The notes beneath the pieces are model-generated. The model saw nothing but the letters and a program-made list of their open reading frames with translations. It was not told where the DNA came from and made no database searches. From positions 1-19,047 of the forward strand of contig JANQEF010000312.1 in NCBI GenBank assembly GCA_028278465.1: a stretch of 19,047 bases of DNA, written 5' to 3'. Source of the stretch: Dehalococcoidia bacterium. GTDB lineage: Bacteria > Chloroflexota > Dehalococcoidia > Lucifugimonadales > Lucifugimonadaceae. Positions 6,980 to 15,763 of the stretch are shown piece after piece. Positions within the stretch are counted from its first letter, which is position 1; each line of letters opens with the position of its first letter. Both the position numbers and the translations under genes were made by a program.

Positions 6980-7849
6980 ATGCCCGAATTCCAGTGTTCC
7001 GGACCGATAAGCGTCGAGGTGAGCGTGCCAACGGGCAGCGTGAAGATCACCGCCGAAGAGAGAGATTCGGCGCACGTCGAGGTAACGCCGTTTCGTGACA
7101 ACAAGGGCTCGAGTGAGGCGGCCGAAGCGACGGTCGTGGAGTTCGGAGACGGGAAGCTGCTCATCGAGGTGCCGCGGGGGCGCAGCAAGTGGTGGTCGCG
7201 AGGCGACAACAGCGTCAAAGTAGAGGCGCGCGTGCCGCTGGAGAGCGATGTGCGGGTCGGCGTTGCGACCGCTGATGTGAAGTGCGTCGGCACTTACGGC
7301 CGCATGAATGCCAACTCGGCGTCTGCCAATGTCGTGATCGGCGATGTGATCGGAGATGCCGAGATCAACACCGCAAGCGGCGACATACAGGTCGGCGCGA
7401 TTGGAGGCGGTCTGAAGGTGCACAGTGCCTCCGGGGATGTCGAGGTCGACAGCGTTGGGGGATCTCTTTCCACGAAGACCGCCAGCGGTGACATCAAGGT
7501 CGGCGCTGTGGGCGACGACATCGAAACGCACTCCAGTTCGGGCGATCTGCTGATCGGGAGCATTGGTAAGGGCGAGGTGCTTGCCAGGACCGTGTCCGGC
7601 GATGTGCGACTGCAGGTAGTGCAGGGCACAGGCGTCTGGCTCGACCTGAGCTCGCTCTCGGGCAATATCTCCAACTCGCTCGATTCGGATGACGGTGATG
7701 CTGAAGGCGATGGCGGTGCTGGCGAATCAGGCGATAGCTCCGTCGGATCCGGCGACGGTTCAGGAAGTAGCCCCGACCTGACCATCCACGCCCGCACCGT
7801 AAGCGGCGACATTCGCATCGACCGCGCAGCAGAGCCGGCAAGCGTTTAA
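6980..7849 (+). CDS. DUF4097-family beta-repeat protein
   Basis: This 289-aa protein is built from short beta-strand repeats typical of DUF4097. An S-G-D turn recurs with Asp at residues 135, 153, 171, 189 and 208, an 18-19-residue period, then as SGN near 229 and once more as TVSGD at 273-277. This is compatible with a right-handed beta-helix. Start M(PEFQCSG) at 6980 is chosen because GAAAGGA lies just upstream; the open frame continues to 6857 inside the previous gene. There is no signal peptide or membrane segment, so it appears cytosolic, although related proteins in other phyla (LiaG-type) are membrane-linked. An acidic Asp/Gly/Ser-rich insertion (about 232-265) splits the last two repeats. 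It is probably in one unit with the ribbon-helix-helix regulator and the downstream MFS exporter. Its molecular function is not established. Confidence 0.85.
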   Translation: MPEFQCSGPISVEVSVPTGSVKITAEERDSAHVEVTPFRDNKGSSEAAEATVVEFGDGKLLIEVPRGRSKWWSRGDNSVKVEARVPLESDVRVGVATADVKCVGTYGRMNANSASANVVIGDVIGDAEINTASGDIQVGAIGGGLKVHSASGDVEVDSVGGSLSTKTASGDIKVGAVGDDIETHSSSGDLLIGSIGKGEVLARTVSGDVRLQVVQGTGVWLDLSSLSGNISNSLDSDDGDAEGDGGAGESGDSSVGSGDGSGSSPDLTIHARTVSGDIRIDRAAEPASV

Positions 7850-7940
7850 CCCGGCAAAGACCCACCAGAGCCTCAACCAGACCGACCTATCGCGCCACCC
7901 GGCCGGCGCGTCAGACCTTCCTTTGCCTTGAGGAGTAGCT

Positions 7941-9185
7941 GTGCGCTTCCGATTCACCGGCCTGTGGCTTCACTCGGAATTCAGAAAGCTCTGGGCTGGC
8001 CAGGCCTCCTCGCTATTCGCATCCCAGGTGATGTACATCGGGCTGCCGCTGCTGGCGGTGATCGTGCTCGAGGCGACGCCTCTGCAGATGGGGATCGTGG
8101 TCGCCCTGACCGGACTCCCGGCGCTGCTCGGCCTGTACATGGGATCGTGGGTGGACAGGCGGCGAAAGCGCCCGGTGCTCGTCATCGCCGACCTCGCAAG
8201 AGCGGTGCTCATGGCGATTGTGCCAGTCGCTCACCTGCTGGACGTGCTGACGATCGAGGTCGTGTACGTGGTGGCTTTCGGACTCGCTGCCATGACGATG
8301 CTGTTCCAGATCGGCTACCGGTCGCTGCTGCCCCTGCTGGTCGAGAGGTCGCAGCTGACCGAGGCGAACAGCAAGCTGGAACTCGCCACCTCGGGAGCGG
8401 GTGTGGGCGGTCCCGCCGGGGTGGGCGTGCTTGTCGAGTGGATCACGGCGCCGTTCACGTTCGTCGCGGGAGCGATTCTCTACTTCGTGTCGGCGCTGTT
8501 CTTCCTCGATATCAAGACTAAAGAGCCGGAACCGGAGCGGAACGGCGCCGACGGGGGCGGAATCGGCGAAGGGCTGAGGTACTTCTGGCAGCACAAGCCG
8601 CTGGTTGGAATCGTAGCGTCGTCGTTCCTGTTCGCAGTGTTCGGCACGGCGATCGAGGCGATGGCGGTGCTGTACATGATCAACGAACTGGGCCTCAGCC
8701 CCGGCGTTCTGGGAGTGATGATCACCATCGGCGGCACAGGTCTATTCCTGGGGTCTGTCGTTTCTTCGAAGTACGCGTCGAGGATCGGGATAGGACGTGC
8801 GACGACTTTTGGCCTTGTGTTGGTGGCGGTCGGCGAGTTCAGCATCCCGCTGGCGACCGGTCCACTGCCCGCTGTCATCGTGACGCTCGTGGCGGGCGCC
8901 ATCGTCACGCAGGTTGGGATCGTCCTCTACAACGTCGGTGGAGTGAGCATCAGGCAGGCGACGGCACCGGACGAACTGCAGGCGCGGCTGACATCGATCT
9001 CGGTGGTTCTATCGAGGGTTGGAGTGCCGGTTGGCGGACTGCTCGGAGGCGTTCTGGGCGAGCTGATCGGCCTGCGTGAGACGCTGCTGGTCGCCGCTAC
9101 GGGGATGCTAATGGCGTCCAGTTGCCTCGTCGTCTTCAAGACATGGCCGGTGCGATTGCAAGAGGCGGAAGCGGGAGCGGCGTGA
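7941..9185 (+). CDS. MFS transporter, probable drug/metabolite exporter
   Basis: This 414-aa integral membrane protein has about twelve hydrophobic segments and belongs to the major facilitator superfamily, nearest in style to the EntS/MFS_3 exporters. The loop 2-3 signature is visible at GSWVDRRRKRP (68-78), and a hydrophilic central loop (KTKEPEPERNGADGGG) separates the two six-helix halves. A repeat of the helix-loop pattern, with SSKYASRIGIGRA, is found in the second half. The start is GTG at 7941, with AGGAG five bases upstream. It follows the DUF4097 gene by 91 bp on the same strand, with no obvious terminator between, so cotranscription is plausible. The substrate cannot be told; export of a small hydrophobic compound by proton antiport is the usual activity of the group. 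Confidence 0.9.
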   Translation: MRFRFTGLWLHSEFRKLWAGQASSLFASQVMYIGLPLLAVIVLEATPLQMGIVVALTGLPALLGLYMGSWVDRRRKRPVLVIADLARAVLMAIVPVAHLLDVLTIEVVYVVAFGLAAMTMLFQIGYRSLLPLLVERSQLTEANSKLELATSGAGVGGPAGVGVLVEWITAPFTFVAGAILYFVSALFFLDIKTKEPEPERNGADGGGIGEGLRYFWQHKPLVGIVASSFLFAVFGTAIEAMAVLYMINELGLSPGVLGVMITIGGTGLFLGSVVSSKYASRIGIGRATTFGLVLVAVGEFSIPLATGPLPAVIVTLVAGAIVTQVGIVLYNVGGVSIRQATAPDELQARLTSISVVLSRVGVPVGGLLGGVLGELIGLRETLLVAATGMLMASSCLVVFKTWPVRLQEAEAGAA

Positions 9186-9216
9186 CGGGCAGGAGCTGCG
9201 TGATCCAGCCGATGCG

Positions 9217-9894
9217 TTACTGCGATGGCGCAGGCGTAGCAGTCGGAGGCGGTTCGAGTTCTCCTCTCTCAATCGCCTCTCGCACTTTTTGCCGCTCCTG
9301 TTCCCGAGCTTCGCGAGCGGTGCGATTCACGTCATCCCATACAGGGTCCGCCGGTCCAAGGCCCTGGTACATCGTCTCGATCACCGCGCCGGTGTCAGCG
9401 TCGACGAGCGCCTTGAAGTAGGGTGCACGGCCGGTTGGTGGGCATTGGTCCGCAGGCAACGCACCGCACGATCCTCCACCAACCGGGACGCTGGTCAGCT
9501 CGACCATCCATACCGGCCGGCTGCTGTAGTCCCGATATTCGCCACTCGAGGTGAGTGATCTGCCGGTGGCGAGCACGGTCTGCGCCCGGTTTTCCCTTCC
9601 GAGAATCTCCCTTACTTCATCGATGCTGCTTAGCTGTGGATTGTCGGCCATGAACGCGTCTATGACTGCGCTTACCGCCTCTTCCTGCGCCACGCCGGCA
9701 CCAGGTATCTCAGCCTTTTGAGCGATGTAGTTCACTCCTTCCAATGTCATCGGCAGCTGGTCTTCCAGCGATTTGCGTTCGGAGATAGCAGACTGCTCAG
9801 CACGAAGGCCAACCAAAGATGCCGTTAGCGCGATAGCAGATGTCGCTGCAAAGAGCCCCAGCAGAGCCACCCTTTTTCTGTTTATGAGCAACAT
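9217..9894 (-). CDS. Membrane-anchored extracytoplasmic protein with PepSY-like C-terminal segment
   Basis: This 225-aa protein starts MLLINRKR followed by a hydrophobic stretch (about residues 8-32), a signal anchor or signal peptide, and the rest is hydrophilic and should lie outside the membrane. The segment PYFKALVDADTGAVIE (159-174) has the D-x-x-T-G-x-v pattern of PepSY-type domains. Two cysteines nearby (about 143 and 151, SCGALPADQC) could form a disulfide. The C-terminus is a charged helix (AREAREQERQKVREAIERG) and a Pro/Thr tail. I prefer ATG 9894 because it gives a standard signal sequence; ATG 9948 is also in frame and adds 18 hydrophobic residues. The next gene upstream ends about 120 bp away, so it may be transcribed with the surface-protein genes. 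It ends 31 bp from the convergent MFS gene. The family is not otherwise recognised. Confidence 0.7.
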   Translation of the reverse strand: MLLINRKRVALLGLFAATSAIALTASLVGLRAEQSAISERKSLEDQLPMTLEGVNYIAQKAEIPGAGVAQEEAVSAVIDAFMADNPQLSSIDEVREILGRENRAQTVLATGRSLTSSGEYRDYSSRPVWMVELTSVPVGGGSCGALPADQCPPTGRAPYFKALVDADTGAVIETMYQGLGPADPVWDDVNRTAREAREQERQKVREAIERGELEPPPTATPAPSQ

Positions 9895-10016
9895 CAAATT
9901 GAACGCTCTAGCTGTCACACCGAGGATTCCAAATCCGAACACCACCATCAGTAGTGCTGCTTATGTTCACATCAACAACTGGCCGGAGCGGATGAGCACG
10001 TGGCACCCCGGTCTGA

Positions 10017-12770
10017 TCAGAGCGACTGGCGATTGCGAAGCCTCGGGCGGATCACGCCCAGGCCGACGAGGGCGCCCAGGAAGGCGACTATTCCAACGCC
10101 GACGGCGATTGGAACCCACGTGGGGGTCCCTTCATCCGAACCTGGCCCGACGACTGGCGTGGGAAGCGGAGCTGTGACCGGCGTGGCCGTCGACTGCGGA
10201 GTAGGAGTTGGGACCGGAGAAGGTGACGGTTGTGCCGTCGGCTTTTCGGTCGGCTCGGGTGTCACCGTTGGCGACGGCGTGACGGTGCTGGTCGGAACGG
10301 GCGCGGTGGTTGGAGTTGGCGAGCTCGGTGGCCCGGTCGGCTGAGCGAATACCGGTGGAGTGCTGGTTGGCTGCGCTGCTTGCGCCGTGGGCGTCGCCTG
10401 GGCAGTCAGTGCGAGCAGCGTGAACTCAGAGAACCCTCCCGCGGCGCCGCTGAAGGTTGCCGTACAGACCCACTCTGGGCCATTCTGGGTGCAGGAAGCC
10501 GGTTCGCTGAAGACCTGTCCGTTGTCGCTCAGCTTCGTAATCACGATCGTCTTGCCTGCCTGCGTCATCGCACTGTGCCAGGCATCGCCGACCCGCATCG
10601 TCACCGTGTTGTCGCCAAGCTGATCGTTGTCCACTCCGCTCTTGTCGACCACAACCGAGTAGGCGACATCGTTCGACGGATCGCCGATGACCGCCGGGTC
10701 CAACGCTCCCTGAAGTGAGAAAGTCGTCGATACCACCTGCGTGGGGACAGTGGGGCTGAACTGCGCGGTTACGGTCGGCGACCCGGACACCGAAGTGAGT
10801 TCTACCGCGAACTGCACATTTGGGACGCCGACGTCGGCGGGCAACGCCGCCTGTTCGTCGGGCTCGATGGCCGGCGCGAACACGAGGCTCGCCTGCTGAA
10901 ACTGGATGGCGATGCCGTCCGCTGCGCCTGTGATCTCCACCGGTCCGGATATCTGCAGTTCATCGCTGAGTCCGATGGTGGCGGTTCCGTTTCCACTGGA
11001 GTCGGCGCTTACCACCAGGTCATCGGAGTCTATTTCGAGCGGTCCGGTTGGCCCCTGACCTTCGTCCAGGCCGGTTGCTGCAATGATCGCGGTCACGCCC
11101 GATTCGCTGGTTCCTATTGACGGAACAGCGTCTGTGACCTCCACATCGTCGCCAAACGCCGCCTGCGCAGCGTCATTCAGATCAGGGTCGACCGGCAGCG
11201 GCGCAGCCGGGATGAACGGGCCGATGATCACGCTCTGTCCGTTGCCTGAGACGTTGATCGCCGAGATCTGGAACGAGTACTCGACGCCGTTTGTCAGCGC
11301 GGTAACTGTGTGCGACCTAACATCGGCGTCAACCGTCACAGCCTGGGCCGTGGCCAGGTTCAAGATCCTGTACCCGGTGACCGGCGCTCCGCCGTCGGTA
11401 TCAGGCGCATCCCAGCTGATAACTATTGAGCCGTCGCCGGGTTCTGCCTGCACGTTTTGCGGCGCAGATGGCGTGGATGGAGCCGGCGTGGACGTCGGTT
11501 GAGGCGGCGGCGGCGCTCCTCCGCCACCACCACCTCCGCCTCCGCCACCGGACGACGGCGTAGCGGTCGGCGTCGGAGTCGGGGTTGGCGGCACACCGAC
11601 GGTGATGACGTCGCTTGGTGGATTCACGCCCGACTTGTCTTCGGGGTCCTCCCAGAACTCGCCCGAGATAGGGAACGTGTCTCCCTCCTGGGCGGTTGCC
11701 GGCACTCGGACGACGTACTCGAAAGACTCGGACCCGAGAACGATGAAGATGCCGTCGACGAAGTTGTCGGCTGTATTGGATACGAGCTCGAGATCCCCGA
11801 TGCCCTCCTGGACCGCGTAGAACAGCGAGATGTTGGCAGGTGAAAGAGTGACTGTTACCTCTTCGCCTGCAGACGCAAGGTTGCTGCTCAGCGCCCGGTC
11901 CACGGCAGGGATTGGATCGCCGACAGTGATCGTCGTGGTTGCTGGAGAGGTCTCTCGCCTGATCTCCGGGTCTTCCCAGAACTCACCGGAGATCGAGAAG
12001 GTGTCGCCTGGCTGGGCCGAAAACGGAACACGGACCACGTAGTCGAACGCGCTGCCGCTGAGCATCACGAAGACACCCTCGGCCAGGTTGTCGGCGGTGT
12101 GCGAAACCAGGTCCAACTCCCCGAGACTTTCCTCGACGGCGTAGAAGAGATCGACGTTCGTAGGCTGAACGGTGATCGTCACCTCTTCACCCGGCTGTAC
12201 CGTGCTGTTGCTGACAGCGCGGTCAACGGTCACATCGGGGTCGAAGACGGCGACTTCGACGTCCTTCTCTACGACACCTGACAAGGCGCCTGAATCCTGG
12301 GTCACCCTCACCCGCAGCACTGCAACGCCTGGCGAAGCGCCGGTGACCGTCACGGTGGGCCCCGTGATAGTTCCGGATAGCAAGATGCTCGTTCCACTCA
12401 CAACACTCCAGTGGAACGAAACGCCAGGAAGGCCTTCGTTTACCTGTCCCGCAGCATCGATGGGATGGACGGTGAACGAGGTGAGATCACCTACGGGCAT
12501 CTGCATATCCAGCGGAGATATTTCCGCATCGTCAAGTACTTCGGAAGGCGACGGAGTGGGTGGGAGCGTTCCAGTAGTGTCGGCGTTGGTCGGGTCCGCC
12601 CAGAGGCCGGTGCTCAGGGTCACCAGCACCGATGCGAACGCCACTGCGATCACCGCGATCTTCCAGTTCGCACCGCTGCGTCGGTACACGTGCCTCCACG
12701 AGCCGAACAGCGGCGCGTCAACCCGCGACCTCGCTGCTAAACCTCGCGCCTTTGTGAGTAACCAGAGCAT
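10017..12770 (-). CDS. Large surface-anchored protein: Ig-like domain, two novel repeats, FN3 domain, Pro/Thr stalk, C-terminal membrane segment
   Basis: This is a predicted surface protein of up to 917 aa. Residues 34-56 form a signal/anchor helix. After it come an Ig-like region (about 85-175), two tandem homologous repeats of about 106 residues (178-283 and 285-392, each ending GDTF-ISGEFWEDPE), a Pro/Thr linker with a run of eleven Gly (408-418), an FN3 domain (about 435-520; SAPQNVQAEPGDGSIVISWD and GVEYSFQISAIN), a beta-rich region, a Pro/Thr/Ser stalk (about 807-880), and a C-terminal membrane helix (886-907) with a basic tail (RPRLRNR). The protein would stand outside the cell, held by its C-terminus. 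The ATG at 12770 lacks a good ribosome site. An in-frame GTG at 12689 follows GGAGG by three bases and would leave a short basic leader, so the true protein may be 890 aa. It lies 23 bp after the next surface gene and is probably in its operon. Function unknown; adhesion or envelope structure is possible. Confidence 0.85.
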   Translation of the reverse strand: MLWLLTKARGLAARSRVDAPLFGSWRHVYRRSGANWKIAVIAVAFASVLVTLSTGLWADPTNADTTGTLPPTPSPSEVLDDAEISPLDMQMPVGDLTSFTVHPIDAAGQVNEGLPGVSFHWSVVSGTSILLSGTITGPTVTVTGASPGVAVLRVRVTQDSGALSGVVEKDVEVAVFDPDVTVDRAVSNSTVQPGEEVTITVQPTNVDLFYAVEESLGELDLVSHTADNLAEGVFVMLSGSAFDYVVRVPFSAQPGDTFSISGEFWEDPEIRRETSPATTTITVGDPIPAVDRALSSNLASAGEEVTVTLSPANISLFYAVQEGIGDLELVSNTADNFVDGIFIVLGSESFEYVVRVPATAQEGDTFPISGEFWEDPEDKSGVNPPSDVITVGVPPTPTPTPTATPSSGGGGGGGGGGGAPPPPQPTSTPAPSTPSAPQNVQAEPGDGSIVISWDAPDTDGGAPVTGYRILNLATAQAVTVDADVRSHTVTALTNGVEYSFQISAINVSGNGQSVIIGPFIPAAPLPVDPDLNDAAQAAFGDDVEVTDAVPSIGTSESGVTAIIAATGLDEGQGPTGPLEIDSDDLVVSADSSGNGTATIGLSDELQISGPVEITGAADGIAIQFQQASLVFAPAIEPDEQAALPADVGVPNVQFAVELTSVSGSPTVTAQFSPTVPTQVVSTTFSLQGALDPAVIGDPSNDVAYSVVVDKSGVDNDQLGDNTVTMRVGDAWHSAMTQAGKTIVITKLSDNGQVFSEPASCTQNGPEWVCTATFSGAAGGFSEFTLLALTAQATPTAQAAQPTSTPPVFAQPTGPPSSPTPTTAPVPTSTVTPSPTVTPEPTEKPTAQPSPSPVPTPTPQSTATPVTAPLPTPVVGPGSDEGTPTWVPIAVGVGIVAFLGALVGLGVIRPRLRNRQSL
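11595..12239 (-). repeat. Tandem duplication coding for two ~106-aa modules
   Basis: The segments 11922-12239 and 11595-11918 encode homologous modules. Shared positions include VDRA-S, GEEVT-T--P-N--LFYAV-E--G-L-LVS-TADN---G-F--L-S--F-YVVRVP--AQ-GDTF-ISGEFWEDPE. The copies have diverged at the DNA level, so the duplication is not recent. Confidence 0.75.
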
Positions 12771-12793
12771 GACTGAGGGATCTTCTTCGCCGG

Positions 12794-15727
12794 CTACTGG
12801 GACGAACAGGTGAGGGCGCTGCCCAGCAGGTAGAAGGTGACGATCTGGACCGCGTCGTCACGGGTCAACAGCTCTCCGAACGGCCCGACGCGGGCCAGGA
12901 AGAAATCAGTGACAGCTTCGATGGCTTCCGTGCGGCTGATGAACCCGTTGAAATCGGCGTCATAGGCGTCGGCCGGGCAGTTGAAGCCGAAGAGCACTTC
13001 GAATGTCGGCGGAGACTCGGGAACGCCGGTCACGAAGCCGGAAGCCGCCACCTGTGTAGGCGCAGAGCCGTCCAGCCTCAGGTTGAGCGTTGGCGTCCCC
13101 GCTTCCAGCCTCACCAGCTCGAAGCTGGCCACGTCACCTGTCCTGGACACCGCGCCGCCAGGAATCGAGCAGGTGAAGTAGGAGCTCAGGTCGTCAGCCT
13201 CACGGGTGATAGCTGATGCGGTTCCGCCATCGAACGCGCCGATGCACTGCGGGTTCTGCATGAAGAACATCTCGTCGTCGAACGCGAAGTTGATCTGCAG
13301 CTCGTCGGGCGTGATCGCGCCAAGGTCGTCGACACTGACGGTCACGGTGGTGGCTACATCGGCGCGCACAGTACTCGCGGCCGGTGACAGGCTGAAGCCC
13401 AGGAGGTTGGTCGAGTCAACGGTGAAGGTGAGCGTGGTGTCGACGGGCCTGAGGTTTCCAGCAGCATCGGCGATCGAGAGCGCAGGGATCGAGAAGGTGT
13501 GATCACCGTCGGCAAGCGGCGTTGTGAGCGTGACCGAGAGGACGCGATCGTCCTGCACGGGTGCGAAGGTGTCGGTCATCAGCACGCCATCGATGAACGC
13601 CTCGGAGATCGTGATGGAAGACTGTTCTCCAGTCAGTGCGAAGTTCAGTGTCAGCGTGGGTTTGCTCGAAAGCACTGTAGTGGCGTCGCCGGGTCCCACT
13701 GTGATCATCGGTGTTGCGACCGATCTGTCCACCCTGAAGGTGGGCGTATTGCTGGTGCCGACTACTGATCTGTTGGCTGACAGATCTATCCCGATCACTT
13801 TGACGGCTCGAAGGCCGTCGAGAGTCGCGCCCGGAGCGGTGTAGGTGGCGACCCAACTGTTCACCCCGCTGGAAACCGCAACCGGTGTCACTTCCGTGAA
13901 TGGATCGTTGACCCGGAATACCTCGACGAACGGGGCGCCGCTCAGTGGCTCGTCACTGGTGATCTCAAGGGTCATCTGAGAGTTGGTCAGACCGCCGGGT
14001 CCTTCGTCACCAGTGCCGGTGCCCGAGCCTCCGGATGTCGTGAGCGTAATGAGCGGGCCGATACCGTCCACGACCACGGTTGTTCCGACCGATATAGCGT
14101 TTCCTGCGAGATCGGAAACTATGCCCTGCAACTCCACGGATGGCGTTTCGTCAGAGGCGAAATCGACGGATGGATCGATCTCCAGGTATACGACGCTCCT
14201 GGCTGCGCTGCTTAGCGGCTTGACTAGCTGGAACAGGTCCGGGTCGTTGTCCACTGTCGCCTTGATCGGTGTGGCCTGAACGCCAGAGTCGAAGGTCACA
14301 AGGAAGTCGGAGGCATCGACAAAGCTGGCCATGAGCTGATCGTTGAACGCGACCCTGATCGAGTTGCGGTCTTCCACTTCCAGACCGCCAACTAGGCCCA
14401 GGCCTGTCCTGTGATCGGTGAACGTAGACGTGAACGTTGGGACGACTTTGTCGATCTTCACGGTCGGCAGTTGGATGCCGTTAGTCGAGGGGTCTACGTC
14501 GGAGATTCCAAGGTTTCCGGCCAGGTCCGAAGCCACGATGACCCAGTCGATGATGTGGTCCGGAACGGTCGTACCGGGCGGGAGATCAAAACTCGGCGCG
14601 GTCGAAAATGCGAACGTGAGATCACCGTCCAGCGCACCCGCCGTGGAAACTCCGAGGTCGGTAGCGAAATTGGTAAGCACCCCGGTGTCCGGGTTGATTA
14701 CCAATGCGGCGTTGGTCGGATCGTCAGAACCGTCGAATGCAACGGTTATTTCGCCTATATCGATACCTGCTCCAGTGTCGTCGATAGTCCCGCTAAAGGT
14801 GGGCCGCTGGTTCTGGGTGGTTGATCCTGAGGCCGGGCTCGTGATCGTGCTGTGAGGCGGCGAAGTGTCGACCAGCACGGAGGTCGAACGCGTTACTCCG
14901 TCTGAATCCTCGTATTCGATCACCACCGGGCCCGCGGTTGTCCGGATGAAGCCGGCTGTCGCCGGATCAGGCGCCGAGGTGAGATCAGGGATCAGGCCGT
15001 TGGCGGTGACTCCACCAAACGGCTGAAGCCGTACGAAACCCTCGAAGCGTCCGCTGTCAATTCCCGTCTCCTGAGCGAGGACAGTGACACCGACAGGCTC
15101 CAGATCGCTCTTGATGCGTACTGTTGCAACGTCAACAGAGCTCGTCTCGTACTCGATGTAGTTGATATGGAAAGGGCCGGCTACGCTGACGAACAAGACG
15201 ACGAACGGGTCGTCGTCGTGGCTGCCTGCAAAGAAGTTGGTGATAGTGAGTTCGGTGTCAAGAAGATTTGTTGCGCCGCCGTCTGTGCTTATCACCATGC
15301 TCGCCTGAACATCGGTAAGTGAGCCGGCGATCAGAGTGTCTGCCAGGCCGGTGAGCCGTATTAGGGCGCTACTCCCAGGGACGCCGGTGATCGTGTCGTC
15401 GCCGTCGCCGCCTGAGCTGACCGTGATATTCGCCGAGTCGGTCACGACTGTCTGTACGAGTGAGGTCCTGCCACCATCGACCACGACCACTCGCACAAGA
15501 TCAGAGTCGGGCTGAATTAGCCGGCCGAAGTCCGGATATGTCGAATAGACATCAGGGAACGTAGTGTAGGAGAAAGGAGGGTTGGTTTCGTCGGTGACCT
15601 TCGACCATTCGTTTGCGACGAAGATCGATCCGGTTGCAGCCGACGCAGTGTTGAGGAGACCGGCGAATACGGCGGCGAAAAGTAGTGCCACCAGGCCGAT
15701 GCCGATAGACCGGTTCCGAGTGAACAT
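12794..15727 (-). CDS. Secreted Ig-like surface protein with cohesin-like and dockerin/EF-hand C-terminus
   Basis: This 977-aa protein has a clear signal peptide (MFTRNRSIGIGLVALLFAAVFAGLLNTASA, likely cleaved after residue 30). The mature part is a chain of beta-sandwich domains. These include an Ig-like domain at about 286-410 (DTSPPHSTITSPASGSTTQN, TFSGTIDDTGAGID), an SbsA-type Ig-like region at about 425-555 ending LQGIVSDLAGNAIS, and further Ig-like units to about 770. About 776-900 resembles a cohesin fold. A final segment at about 916-977 contains a complete EF-hand loop at 923-934 (D-A-D-F-N-G-F-I-S-R-T-E) followed by helix pairs, as in dockerin-like tails. The start at 15727 is preferred because GGAGG precedes it by nine bases; ATG 15763 is also in frame. 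There is no membrane anchor or LPXTG, so it is secreted or held by other surface proteins. It is probably the first gene of the surface-protein operon. An S-layer-like role is one possibility. Confidence 0.85.
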   Translation of the reverse strand: MFTRNRSIGIGLVALLFAAVFAGLLNTASAATGSIFVANEWSKVTDETNPPFSYTTFPDVYSTYPDFGRLIQPDSDLVRVVVVDGGRTSLVQTVVTDSANITVSSGGDGDDTITGVPGSSALIRLTGLADTLIAGSLTDVQASMVISTDGGATNLLDTELTITNFFAGSHDDDPFVVLFVSVAGPFHINYIEYETSSVDVATVRIKSDLEPVGVTVLAQETGIDSGRFEGFVRLQPFGGVTANGLIPDLTSAPDPATAGFIRTTAGPVVIEYEDSDGVTRSTSVLVDTSPPHSTITSPASGSTTQNQRPTFSGTIDDTGAGIDIGEITVAFDGSDDPTNAALVINPDTGVLTNFATDLGVSTAGALDGDLTFAFSTAPSFDLPPGTTVPDHIIDWVIVASDLAGNLGISDVDPSTNGIQLPTVKIDKVVPTFTSTFTDHRTGLGLVGGLEVEDRNSIRVAFNDQLMASFVDASDFLVTFDSGVQATPIKATVDNDPDLFQLVKPLSSAARSVVYLEIDPSVDFASDETPSVELQGIVSDLAGNAISVGTTVVVDGIGPLITLTTSGGSGTGTGDEGPGGLTNSQMTLEITSDEPLSGAPFVEVFRVNDPFTEVTPVAVSSGVNSWVATYTAPGATLDGLRAVKVIGIDLSANRSVVGTSNTPTFRVDRSVATPMITVGPGDATTVLSSKPTLTLNFALTGEQSSITISEAFIDGVLMTDTFAPVQDDRVLSVTLTTPLADGDHTFSIPALSIADAAGNLRPVDTTLTFTVDSTNLLGFSLSPAASTVRADVATTVTVSVDDLGAITPDELQINFAFDDEMFFMQNPQCIGAFDGGTASAITREADDLSSYFTCSIPGGAVSRTGDVASFELVRLEAGTPTLNLRLDGSAPTQVAASGFVTGVPESPPTFEVLFGFNCPADAYDADFNGFISRTEAIEAVTDFFLARVGPFGELLTRDDAVQIVTFYLLGSALTCSSQ

Positions 15728-15763
15728 CGACCACAGCCTCCGCTTTATTGCAGGCGCCGGCAT

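Noticed and set aside
11500..11590. GC-rich simple repeat encoding poly-Gly and Pro/Thr linker
   Set aside because: It is in frame within a coding sequence and is an ordinary flexible linker, not a separate repeat element.
12794..15763. Cellulosome component
   Set aside because: Despite cohesin-like and dockerin-like segments there is no carbohydrate-active enzyme in the window, so a cellulosome role is not supported.
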